Below are positions 1 to 5,635 of a stretch of 5,967 nucleotides of DNA, in pieces (position 1 is the first letter of the stretch; each line of letters starts with the position of its first letter). Origin of the DNA: Lachnospiraceae bacterium (GTDB lineage: Bacteria; Bacillota; Clostridia; Lachnospirales; Lachnospiraceae); NCBI GenBank assembly GCA_024691065.1, contig JAILOA010000330.1, forward strand, positions 1 to 5,967. Reading direction: 5' to 3'. The notes under the pieces were generated by a model. The model was not told the origin of the DNA. It saw only the letters and a list, made by a program, of their open reading frames with translations, and ran no database searches. Made by a program: the position numbers and the translations under genes.

Positions 1-179
1 CACCAATCAAATTAGAATTCACGATAACTTCCTTAATCCTTCTAAGCCCTTCTAAAAGCCTCTTCCAAAGCATCAATGTATAAGGGCAGCCGTGCCTTAT
101 ACATTGATGCTTTGGAAGAGGCTTTTAGAAGGGCTTAGAAGGATTAAGGAAGTTATCGTGAATTCTAATTTGATAGGTG
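1..179. repeat. 85-bp inverted repeat with 9-nt loop at the window edge
   Basis: Positions 1-85 are the reverse complement of 95-179, with a single A/A mismatch (5 against 175) and a 9-nt loop at 86-94. The right arm is continuous with an open coding frame that runs to 421, so the left arm is best read as a folded-back copy of the same coding sequence. Long palindromes with short loops are unstable in bacteria, and fold-backs at contig ends are a common library or assembly artefact, so I infer an artefact. No separate gene is supported in 1-91. A real inverted duplication cannot be excluded from sequence alone. Confidence 0.9.
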
Positions 180-421
180 AAACCGTTAGCAATGAAAAGG
201 ATTCCGAAGAACTTTCCGATATGATTGTTGAGGCGGAGACCGCGATTGAAAACTATAGAGCGCATGATGCCGAAAAACTTCTGGATTCTATAATTGACAG
301 TATGGAGGACAATTATAAGAAAAGACTTATTTATGTAAAGAATTTGATTGATAATTTATCATATGACGAGGCACTTGTTGATTTTCAGTCAATAATGAAG
401 GAAGCAGGTATGGAGGAATAA
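92..421 (+). CDS. C-terminal fragment, probably the helical tail of a hybrid histidine kinase or Hpt protein
   Basis: The frame is open from about 56 to the TAA at 419-421. The GTG at 92 lies in the loop of the inverted repeat and has no ribosome binding site, so it is probably not the true start; the real gene most likely continues left of about 95 in DNA not correctly represented here. The visible part (about 108 residues) is entirely helical and acidic. It contains two similar segments, AETAIENYRAHDAEKLLDSI near the middle and LIDNLSYDEALVDFQSIM near the end. This A..D...A..LL pattern is typical of the tail after the Hpt or receiver domains of clostridial hybrid sensor kinases. No H-box, ATPase or receiver motif is present, so the assignment rests on the tail pattern and on the response regulator 198 bp downstream. 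It could instead belong to another helical signalling protein. Confidence 0.6.
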   Translation: MPYTLMLWKRLLEGLRRIKEVIVNSNLIGETVSNEKDSEELSDMIVEAETAIENYRAHDAEKLLDSIIDSMEDNYKKRLIYVKNLIDNLSYDEALVDFQSIMKEAGMEE

Positions 422-619
422 ATGTTTCGGAAGGATAAACAGGTAAATTATATATAGACATATGGGAGCGGATGCAGTTAAAATAAGCAAAGGGGCAGAT
501 ACAATGAGATAAGAACTTATCCGGGTAGATGCATTTAAAAAATGAAAAATGAAATTTAAACGAAGGAAGCAGATTTGGTGAAACCTGAAGATTAAAAGAA
601 TCAGAAAGGGAGGCATAAT

Positions 620-1222
620 ATGTACTCGATTCTAATTGTTGATGACGATATGTTTTCATTGAGAATGGCTGAGGAAGTATTGGCGGAAAAATATGCCTGC
701 AGCATAGCAAAGAGCGGAAGTCAGGCAGTTACATTGCTAAGCAAGGGAGTGATTCCGGATTTAATACTTTTGGACATAAAGATGCCGGAAATGGATGGGT
801 ATGAAACGCTTAAGGCTATCAGAGAGATAAATAATTGTAAGGAAGTGCCGGTTATATTTTTGACAGGTATTAATGATACAACCAGTGAAATCAAGGGGTT
901 GCAGCAAGGGGCGGTGGATTTTATCACAAAGCCTTTTGTAAAGGAAATATTACTTGCAAGGGTAGAGAGGCACATACTTACGAGCTTGCATACCAGAAAC
1001 AACGGAGAACCGGAGCTTTCAAAGGAGGCAACAGAGTTAAAGCAATTACTTTCCGAAACAGAATGGGAGGTTACGCTTTATATATCAAAGGGTCTCAGTA
1101 ATCGTGAGATAGCTGAGAAAATGAATTATTCTTATGGTTACATTAAAAATATGGTTGCAAAAATATATGAGAAACTCAGTGTTAAAAATCGTAGAGAACT
1201 GAGATCGTATTTTGGAGAATAG
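620..1222 (+). CDS. Response regulator, REC receiver plus LuxR-type DNA-binding domain
   Basis: This 200-residue cytoplasmic protein is a phosphorylation-controlled transcription factor. The receiver spans about residues 2-120: acidic pocket D8-D10 (VDDD), phosphoacceptor D52 in LILLDIKMPEMDG, switch T82 in FLTG, aromatic F101 and catalytic K104 in TKP. A short linker follows, then a LuxR/GerE helix-turn-helix at about 143-197, with LSETEWEVTLYISKGLSNRE leading into the recognition helix and the KIYEKLSVKNRREL end. All key residues are intact, and the length is normal for the NarL/FixJ class. The start is fixed by AAAGGGAGG at 605-613, six bases before the ATG. The upstream 198-bp gap is purine-rich, with no terminator or convincing promoter, so co-transcription with the kinase-like tail is plausible. 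The target genes are unknown. The 3' end is followed by a 23-bp tandem copy of itself. Confidence 0.93.
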   Translation: MYSILIVDDDMFSLRMAEEVLAEKYACSIAKSGSQAVTLLSKGVIPDLILLDIKMPEMDGYETLKAIREINNCKEVPVIFLTGINDTTSEIKGLQQGAVDFITKPFVKEILLARVERHILTSLHTRNNGEPELSKEATELKQLLSETEWEVTLYISKGLSNREIAEKMNYSYGYIKNMVAKIYEKLSVKNRRELRSYFGE

Positions 1223-1245
1223 TGAGATAGTTACTTGGAGAATAA
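1200..1245 (+). repeat. 23-bp tandem duplication of the response-regulator 3' end
   Basis: Positions 1200-1222, the last codons and TAG stop of the response regulator, are followed immediately by a copy at 1223-1245. The two match at 18 of 23 positions, including the blocks TGAGAT and TTGGAGAATA. The second copy ends in TAA where the first ends in TAG. Allowing one compensated indel, the copy still spells Ser-Tyr-(Phe)-Gly-Glu-stop with different codons (AGT for TCG, TAC for TAT). No third copy is seen. Confidence 0.75.
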
Positions 1246-1279
1246 AATGTAAAAATCACTAAAAAAATAAACTATTTAC

Positions 1280-1308
1280 TTGCAATTATGAAAAATATGT
1301 TCTATAAT
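1280..1308 (+). promoter_or_regulatory. Sigma-A promoter for the LacI-family gene
   Basis: TTGCAA at 1280-1285 and a perfect TATAAT at 1303-1308 are separated by 17 bp, in an AT-rich stretch between the response regulator and the LacI gene. Transcription would start near 1315, giving a leader of about 40 nt. This makes the repressor gene an independent transcription unit. Confidence 0.8.
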
Positions 1309-1322
1309 CATATTTAGTTTTA

Positions 1323-1336
1323 CGAAAACGTTTAAG
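1323..1336 (+). promoter_or_regulatory. LacI-family operator-like site, probable autoregulation
   Basis: The perfect palindrome AAACGTTT (1326-1333) with a central CpG sits in CGAAAACGTTTAAG, matching about 10 of 14 positions of the generalised LacI/GalR operator TGAAAACGTTTTCA. It lies at about +8 to +21 from the predicted start of transcription and just ahead of the LacI-family start codon, a position where bound repressor would block the gene's own transcription. The outer half-site is asymmetric, so binding strength is uncertain. Confidence 0.6.
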
Positions 1337-1354
1337 GAGTTGTGAGGGGTAGTT

Positions 1355-2371
1355 ATGGCATCTATTAAAGATATTGCTGAAATGTGTGGGGTATCAGTTG
1401 CTACGGTAAGTAAAGCACTGAATGATAAAGATGATATAAGTGAGAAAACCAAGGAGGAAATAAAGCGTGTCGCTCGAGAGATGTCTTATTTTCCACAGTT
1501 TTACGCCCGTGCAATTCGTATGAATAAGAGTTACAACCTTGGCGTTTTATTTGTGGATGAATCCATGAGCGGTCTTACTCATGATTATTTCGCAAATATT
1601 CTTAATAGCTTTAAGGTGACGGCAGAGGCTAAAGGATATGATATTACATTCATTAACAGCAATAAGCGTGAGGTTAATAACAAGACTTATCTTGAGCATT
1701 GTCGCTACAGAGGGCTGGACGGTGTCGTTATTGCATGTATTGATTTCTATAATCCGGAGGTTGTGGCACTTATTAACTCTTCGATTCCGACTGTTACCAT
1801 TGATAAGGAATTTGAAGGAAGGACGAGCATTAATTCCGATAATGATACGGGAATGAGAGAGCTTATAGAATACATTATCGAAAACGGACATGAGAATATC
1901 GCATACATTCATGGTGAATTAAGTGATGTTACCAAGCATAGAATCAATATATTTAAGGAAGTTATGAAGGAACACGGTATCAAGACTTCTTCTAACAGGA
2001 TACTTCAATCGGAGTACAGAAATCCTATCAAGGCAGGCGAGATAACCCATAAGCTTTTAAAGCAGAAATATCCGCCAACCTGTATAGTTTATTCGGATGA
2101 TTACAGCGCAATCGGCGGAATCGGTGCCATTAATGATATGGGACTTTCGATTCCGGGTGATATTTCAATTGCGGGTTTTGATGATATATTCCTGGCAGGA
2201 CAGCTTGTGCCGAGGCTTACCACAGTTAAGCAATATACTGAGAATATCGGAACTATTGCAGCTGAAAAGCTCATTGCATTGATTGAAAGCGGCGGAAAAG
2301 CCGAGCATGAAACTATTACAGTGCCTACAAGCTTGATAAAAGGCGAAACTGTAGCAAATGTCAGTAAGTAA
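1355..2371 (+). CDS. LacI/GalR-family transcriptional repressor
   Basis: This 338-residue cytoplasmic DNA-binding protein has the usual family length. The N-terminal helix-turn-helix covers residues 3-26 (SIKDIAEMCGVSVATVSKAL), followed by the third helix and a hinge around 44-55 (YFPQFYARAIR). The sugar-binding-protein-like effector domain starts with NLGVLF at 61. Family landmarks include R196 in the TKHR helix, SDDYSAIGGIGAI at 247-259, ISIAGFDDI at 270-278 with D276, and the PRLTTVKQ signature near 286-293. The start is supported by GAGGGG at 1344-1349, five bases before the ATG. An operator-like site in its leader suggests autorepression. No transporter or glycosidase gene lies beside it, so the effector, presumably a sugar or nucleoside, cannot be named and distant targets are likely. 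The downstream gene is on the opposite strand. Confidence 0.93.
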   Translation: MASIKDIAEMCGVSVATVSKALNDKDDISEKTKEEIKRVAREMSYFPQFYARAIRMNKSYNLGVLFVDESMSGLTHDYFANILNSFKVTAEAKGYDITFINSNKREVNNKTYLEHCRYRGLDGVVIACIDFYNPEVVALINSSIPTVTIDKEFEGRTSINSDNDTGMRELIEYIIENGHENIAYIHGELSDVTKHRINIFKEVMKEHGIKTSSNRILQSEYRNPIKAGEITHKLLKQKYPPTCIVYSDDYSAIGGIGAINDMGLSIPGDISIAGFDDIFLAGQLVPRLTTVKQYTENIGTIAAEKLIALIESGGKAEHETITVPTSLIKGETVANVSK

Positions 2372-2496
2372 TATATATCTGACACGGAAAAGAATTGATT
2401 TGTAATAATACATTAGATGGATGGGATAGCAGAAAGTAAGGAGTGGAGCAGATTTTAGGATACCTGTTTTACTGTGTGGAAAAATGATTCCGATAT
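2372..2496. other. Untranslated stretch after the LacI gene
   Basis: This is AT-rich sequence between the LacI stop and its terminator hairpin. The only open frames are very short (for example ATG 2416 with 13 codons) and lack ribosome binding sites. I see no RNA gene or repeat here. The rest of the gap up to veg holds the two terminators and an unremarkable spacer. Confidence 0.5.
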
Positions 2497-2548
2497 AATA
2501 ACCCGTTAGTGGATATTTCTTTAGAGAGATATGCATTGACGGGTTATT
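2497..2548 (+). terminator. Long terminator hairpin after the LacI gene
   Basis: AATAACCCGT (2497-2506) pairs with ACGGGTTATT (2539-2548). Pairing continues through 2511/2534 with G-U pairs, then after one G/G mismatch through 2513-2520 with 2525-2532, leaving a TTAG loop. About 23 base pairs close the hairpin, and a T-rich tail (TTGTTTG) follows. It lies about 125 bp after the LacI stop, so the 3' untranslated region would be long. Confidence 0.75.
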
Positions 2549-2628
2549 TTGTTTGAATGAATTTAACGCAGTAAGAAAAATTCCTCCCTCTAAGCCGTGA
2601 TAAAAAGCGTAGGTTTAGAATGAAAGAT

Positions 2629-2664
2629 AAAAAAAGAGAGGCAGCTTTTTAAAAGCACCTCTCT
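2629..2664 (-). terminator. Rho-independent terminator of veg
   Basis: Read on the minus strand, AGAGAGG (2664-2658) pairs with CCTCTCT (2641-2635). An upper GC/GC helix sits over an A/T-rich loop, and a run of at least six U residues (2634-2629) follows. It begins about 30 bp after the veg stop codon. Confidence 0.85.
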
Positions 2665-2695
2665 AAATTATTTTGTTCGATTTACATAATAAAAT

Positions 2696-2935
2696 TTACA
2701 TTAATTGTAAGCGAACGTCTTTTGTAAGTACATCAGTATAGCTGTAAGATACCTTCTGGATGCTGGAGTCAAGTTTATTCTCGACATCTACAATAAAAAT
2801 ACTTGGAAATGTCTGACTAATAACACCTTCAGTAACATCGATTTTATGTCTTCCACGGTTGCAACGGATTTTAACCTTGGAACCGATGTTCTTGTCTACT
2901 GACAACCTGACTTTTTTGATATCTAATTGACTCAT
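2696..2935 (-). CDS. veg: Veg protein, small biofilm-associated regulator
   Basis: This 79-residue protein has the hallmark Veg sequence: VRLSVDKNIGSKVKIRCNRG near the N-terminus, RHKIDVTEGVISQTFPSIF in the middle, and FIVDV followed by VSYSYTDVLT towards the end. In Bacillus subtilis, Veg stimulates biofilm matrix gene expression by counteracting SinR; the fold is a small beta-barrel and its biochemical action is not settled. Whether that role holds in this organism is inference. The ATG at 2935 is chosen over longer in-frame starts because AAAGAGGTG lies five bases upstream (2949-2941), the protein then has normal family length, and the upstream extension would cross the promoter. The gene is monocistronic, with its own very strong promoter and a U-tailed terminator. 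Its usual B. subtilis neighbours are not seen here. Confidence 0.93.
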   Translation of the reverse strand: MSQLDIKKVRLSVDKNIGSKVKIRCNRGRHKIDVTEGVISQTFPSIFIVDVENKLDSSIQKVSYSYTDVLTKDVRLQLM

Positions 2936-2961
2936 ATTCGCACCTCTTTCTATGTACACGG

Positions 2962-2999
2962 AATTGAAAGAAAAATAATAGGGGGATTTTCTTTCAATT
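2962..2999 (-). promoter_or_regulatory. Hairpin in the veg 5' leader
   Basis: A perfect 13-bp inverted repeat, AATTGAAAGAAAA (2962-2974) against TTTTCTTTCAATT (2987-2999), encloses a 12-nt loop that reads with a CCCCC run in the veg mRNA. It lies wholly inside the predicted leader of about 79 nt and ends 14 nt before the veg ribosome binding site, which stays unpaired. No U-tract follows, so it is not a terminator. A role as mRNA stabiliser or protein-binding site is inference. Confidence 0.65.
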
Positions 3000-3020
3000 A
3001 ACAAAACAACAACAGTCAGG

Positions 3021-3049
3021 ATTATAACATATTTTTGCCATAAAGTCAA
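3021..3049 (-). promoter_or_regulatory. Strong extended -10 promoter of veg
   Basis: On the minus strand, TTGACT (3049-3044), a 17-bp spacer and a perfect TATAAT (3026-3021) are present, with a TG one base upstream of the -10 (extended -10 element). The AAAAAATTT tract just upstream of the -35 (about 3066-3058) resembles an UP element. Transcription would begin near 3014. The B. subtilis veg promoter is likewise known as one of the strongest sigma-A promoters. Confidence 0.88.
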
Positions 3050-3066
3050 TATGATGTAAATTTTTT

Positions 3067-3297
3067 GAAACAAATACTATATATTGCGTTTTTGGGATAA
3101 CTAAACAGTAATCCTCGGTAGTTTAATTGCTGAGTAGTTTACATGCTAATTCTTTATCTTGCAAGATATTTAAAATAGTGTTAGAATTAACTTTGTGTCT
3201 TTAGAATACTTATGAGTATGCGATGCTGAGGGCTTATCTGCCGATTCAAATTATGAAAGGCCGGATTAGTTTTTGGCTGCTTAAAAATATAATTTGT
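3067..3297. other. Intergenic region upstream of veg and of the membrane-protein gene
   Basis: No credible gene is present in this AT-rich stretch. The perfect 14-bp palindrome TATCTTGCAAGATA (3155-3168) could be a binding site for a dimeric regulator, and there is a small ATACT/AGTAT hairpin near 3208-3221. No riboswitch motif, tRNA or repeat family was recognised. Confidence 0.45.
3266..3293 (+). promoter_or_regulatory. Possible promoter for the membrane-protein gene
   Basis: A perfect TATAAT at 3288-3293 lies about 80 bp upstream of the TTG start of the next gene. The best -35 candidate is TTAGTT at 3266-3271 (16-bp spacer), a poor match, so the call rests on the -10 alone. Transcription would start near 3300. 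Confidence 0.35.
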
Positions 3298-3307
3298 AAG
3301 GAGAAAT

Positions 3308-3358
3308 TTGCTACTCAATACAAATGATATAAGGGCACACAGGGAATTTTATATGTAA
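3308..3358 (+). CDS. Candidate 16-codon leader ORF
   Basis: AAGGAG at 3298-3303 is followed four bases later by TTG at 3308. The frame encodes 16 residues (MLLNTNDIRAHREFYM) and stops at 3356-3358, just before the GGAGG of the membrane-protein gene. It could couple translation to that gene. Against it are the rare TTG start, the tight spacing, and the fact that transcription from the possible promoter above would begin near 3300, within the ribosome binding site. It resembles no known leader peptide. Confidence 0.2.
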   Translation: MLLNTNDIRAHREFYM

Positions 3359-3372
3359 ATGGAGGAAATATT

Positions 3373-4272
3373 TTGAGTAAAGATAGTAAAGATAACTCAG
3401 GTAAGAAGAGTGAGGATTTAAATAAAAACAATAAAGGCAATGAGTCCAATAAAAAAACAAAAAAATCAAATAAGGATGGTAAATCCAATTCTTCCAAAAA
3501 GAAAGGGTATTTTCTTCCGAAAACCGCATTTGATTGGGCTTGTGATTTGATAATTCTTGCATGTATAGTCGTTATGATTGTGCTTATTGTTCCGCCGACA
3601 GTTAAAAATATTAAGAATAAGATGGAATTAAAGAAGACGGAAAAGGCCTTAAAGGAAGCAAAGGAGAATGCAACTCCTGAGCCTACCGCAACAGCTGTTC
3701 CTGAAAATATTGCTGTATATATGCAGAATATTGAAAGCAGCGGTGAAACCAACGATACTACATTTACATTGGAATTTAATGTAGATGATAAGACTTTTGT
3801 TGACAGAGTTACTGCCGGCACGATGTCAGACTCCTTGGATGAAGGGGAGTATGAGAAGACCGAGAGCGGCATAAAGACCATATCTTCCGAGGATAATAAG
3901 GAAACCAAATATATTCTTGACGGTAACTATCTGGTTGTTAAGGATTCTTTATATGAGGGAACAATTCCTGAGGGTGCTGATAAGACATTCAAAAAGGAAT
4001 TTACCTATAAAAACGAGGAGACACTTATTTACAGACAGCTTACATTTAAATTGGACGGTACATTTGAACTTGTAAGGGCTGCCTTAAATGAGGACTTCAG
4101 TGTTGATTTTTCAAATTCAAGTTTTACATCCGGAAGCTATGAGCTTGATGGGAATTTGATTCACTTGGAAGAGGAAAGTGACGGATCTGCGCTTTTGGAT
4201 TATTATGTATATGATGGAAAAATAACAAATGCATATTATAAAAAGTATAACGGACCGGATCTTGTGGATTAA
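3373..4272 (+). CDS. Single-pass membrane protein with Lys-rich cytoplasmic tail and beta-rich ectodomain, function unknown
   Basis: I do not recognise this 299-residue protein. Residues 1-50 are highly charged, rich in Lys, Asn, Ser and Asp and probably disordered. A hydrophobic segment at about 56-77 is followed by a short coiled-coil-like stretch (78-100), a Pro-Thr linker (TPEPTATAVPE, 101-111) and an acidic domain to the C-terminus. With a Lys-rich N-terminus, the topology should be N-in, C-out. The ectodomain has two similar strand patterns: ETKYILDGNYLVV near 177-189, and FKLDGTFELVR followed by SGSYELDGNLIHL near 225-265. The FxxDGTF and GxYxxxGxxIxL pattern recalls lipocalin-like or beta-sandwich domains of secreted Firmicutes proteins; this is a resemblance, not an assignment. 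The start is TTG, chosen because GGAGG (3361-3365) sits seven bases upstream and the nearby ATG (3359) runs into a stop after five codons. No terminator separates it from argJ. Confidence 0.8.
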   Translation: MSKDSKDNSGKKSEDLNKNNKGNESNKKTKKSNKDGKSNSSKKKGYFLPKTAFDWACDLIILACIVVMIVLIVPPTVKNIKNKMELKKTEKALKEAKENATPEPTATAVPENIAVYMQNIESSGETNDTTFTLEFNVDDKTFVDRVTAGTMSDSLDEGEYEKTESGIKTISSEDNKETKYILDGNYLVVKDSLYEGTIPEGADKTFKKEFTYKNEETLIYRQLTFKLDGTFELVRAALNEDFSVDFSNSSFTSGSYELDGNLIHLEEESDGSALLDYYVYDGKITNAYYKKYNGPDLVD

Positions 4273-4396
4273 GTTGCTTGGTTGAAAAGTCGAAAAATTA
4301 AAGATTTAAGGGCTGTTAAATTTTGAAACAAGTTGTATCAGAAGGTTTAGGATTGGGAACTATTGGGAAATTTAATAAAGAAATGAGGATTTTTTA

Positions 4397-5635
4397 ATGA
4401 AACAGTTTGAGGACTATAAGTATATTGATGGTGGCGTTTGTGCGGCAGAAGGATTCTCCGCAAATGGTATTAACGCGGGCATTAACCCTGATAAATCTAA
4501 AAACGATTTGGGCGCCATTGCAAGTATTTCTCCTTGTAAGACAGCCTGTGTATATACACAAAATAAGGTAAAGGGCGCTCCTATAATCGTAACAAAGGAA
4601 AATCTGCAAAAGAGCAATAATATTTCCCAGGCGGTGATTGTAAATTCCAAGAATGCAAATACCTGTAATGCAAACGGAATCGAGATTGCAGAGCAGTCCT
4701 GTGAGCTTCTCGCTAAGTATCTCGGGATACCTGCAGAGTATGTAATTGTTGCTTCCACAGGTGTTATCGGACAGCCAATGTCCATAGAACCATTTAAAAA
4801 CGGTATGGAAGAGCTTACATACGGCCTTTCCAAGGATGGTAACAGGAAGGCTGTAAATGCCATAATGACTACCGATACAAAGGAAAAAGAGGTAGCCGTT
4901 GAATTTGAAATCGAGGGAAGACGTGTACATATGGGCGGTATGGGAAAAGGAAGCGGTATGATTCATCCAAATATGGCGACCACCCTTAATTTTATTACCA
5001 CTGATGTAAATATATCCGCAGAGCTTTTGCAGAAGGCTGTTGATGAGTTGGTTCAGATTACTTATAACTGCCTTACAATTGACGGAGATACATCTACAAA
5101 TGATATGCTTTCCGTAATGGCAAACGGAATGGCCGGAAATAAGGAAATAACAGTTGAGAACGGTGATTATAAAAAAGTTAAGCAGGCACTTTACATCGTA
5201 ATGATGAATCTCACAAGGATGCTTGCTGCCGACGGTGAGGGAGCAAACAAGCTTATCGAAGTTAATTGTGTAAATGCACCGACCCTTGAAATTGCAAAGG
5301 CCGTTGCAAAGAGCGTTGCGGGCTCAAGTCTCGTAAAATGCGCGGTTAACGGATGTGATGCTAACTGGGGAAGAATATTATGTGCCATTGGATATACAGA
5401 TGCAGAGTTTGATATTTCGGTTCTCGATGTTTCTTATTCCAGTGCAAACGGTACGGTTTCTGTATTTGAAAACGGAGCGGGAGTTGATTTCTCAGAGGAG
5501 CTTGCAACAAATATTTTATCGGCAGAAGAAGTATATATAAATATTGATATGCATCAGGGCTCGGAAAAAATAACAGCCTGGGGATGCGATTTGACGCATG
5601 AATACGTATCTATCAACGCAGACTACAGGTCATAA
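4397..5635 (+). CDS. argJ: ArgJ, bifunctional ornithine acetyltransferase / N-acetylglutamate synthase
   Basis: This cytoplasmic enzyme of arginine biosynthesis transfers the acetyl group from N-acetylornithine to glutamate (EC 2.3.1.35), and many members also make N-acetylglutamate from acetyl-CoA (EC 2.3.1.1). At 412 residues it is full length. The precursor cuts itself between A194 and T195 in KGSGMIHPNMAT; T195 becomes the catalytic nucleophile of the beta chain. Other visible active-site residues are the oxyanion-hole T121-G122 (STGVIG), the TTD at 158-160, K184, E281 in GEGANK, and the C-terminal N407 and S412 in SINADYRS. DGDTSTND (229-236) is also typical. N284 replaces the Thr usually seen in GEGATK. 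TGAGGA at 4384-4389, seven bases before the ATG, supports the start. No argC, argB or argD is adjacent and no clear promoter was found, so it may be read through from the upstream gene. Copies of its 3' end follow it. Confidence 0.96.
   Translation: MKQFEDYKYIDGGVCAAEGFSANGINAGINPDKSKNDLGAIASISPCKTACVYTQNKVKGAPIIVTKENLQKSNNISQAVIVNSKNANTCNANGIEIAEQSCELLAKYLGIPAEYVIVASTGVIGQPMSIEPFKNGMEELTYGLSKDGNRKAVNAIMTTDTKEKEVAVEFEIEGRRVHMGGMGKGSGMIHPNMATTLNFITTDVNISAELLQKAVDELVQITYNCLTIDGDTSTNDMLSVMANGMAGNKEITVENGDYKKVKQALYIVMMNLTRMLAADGEGANKLIEVNCVNAPTLEIAKAVAKSVAGSSLVKCAVNGCDANWGRILCAIGYTDAEFDISVLDVSYSSANGTVSVFENGAGVDFSEELATNILSAEEVYINIDMHQGSEKITAWGCDLTHEYVSINADYRS

Noticed and set aside
422..457. Eleven-codon ORF starting with ATG directly after the kinase-tail stop, with GGAGGA at 412-417
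   Set aside because: The ribosome binding site is simply the end codons of the upstream gene, the frame is very short, and nothing in it resembles a known peptide.
1220..1267. TAGTGA and TCACTA pair flanking a large loop, followed by an A-run, as a terminator of the response regulator
   Set aside because: The loop is about 30 nt, the stem is only 6 bp, and the run after it is A rather than T on the coding strand.
2936..3073. Longer N-terminal extension of Veg on the minus strand
   Set aside because: It would be translated across the -10 region and leader hairpin, lacks a ribosome binding site, and exceeds the normal Veg length.
3359..3376. Five-codon frame whose TGA overlaps the TTG start of the membrane-protein gene
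   Set aside because: It has no ribosome binding site of its own, since GGAGG lies inside the frame. It is too short to support.
4261..4288. Tail duplication after the membrane-protein gene, similar to argJ
   Set aside because: Only about 7 of 13 positions match without gaps, which is not distinguishable from chance.
4321..4380. Promoter directly upstream of argJ
   Set aside because: TTGAAA at 4323-4328 has no acceptable -10 at 16-18 bp. The 8-bp repeat ATTGGGAA here (4352 and 4362) has no clear meaning.
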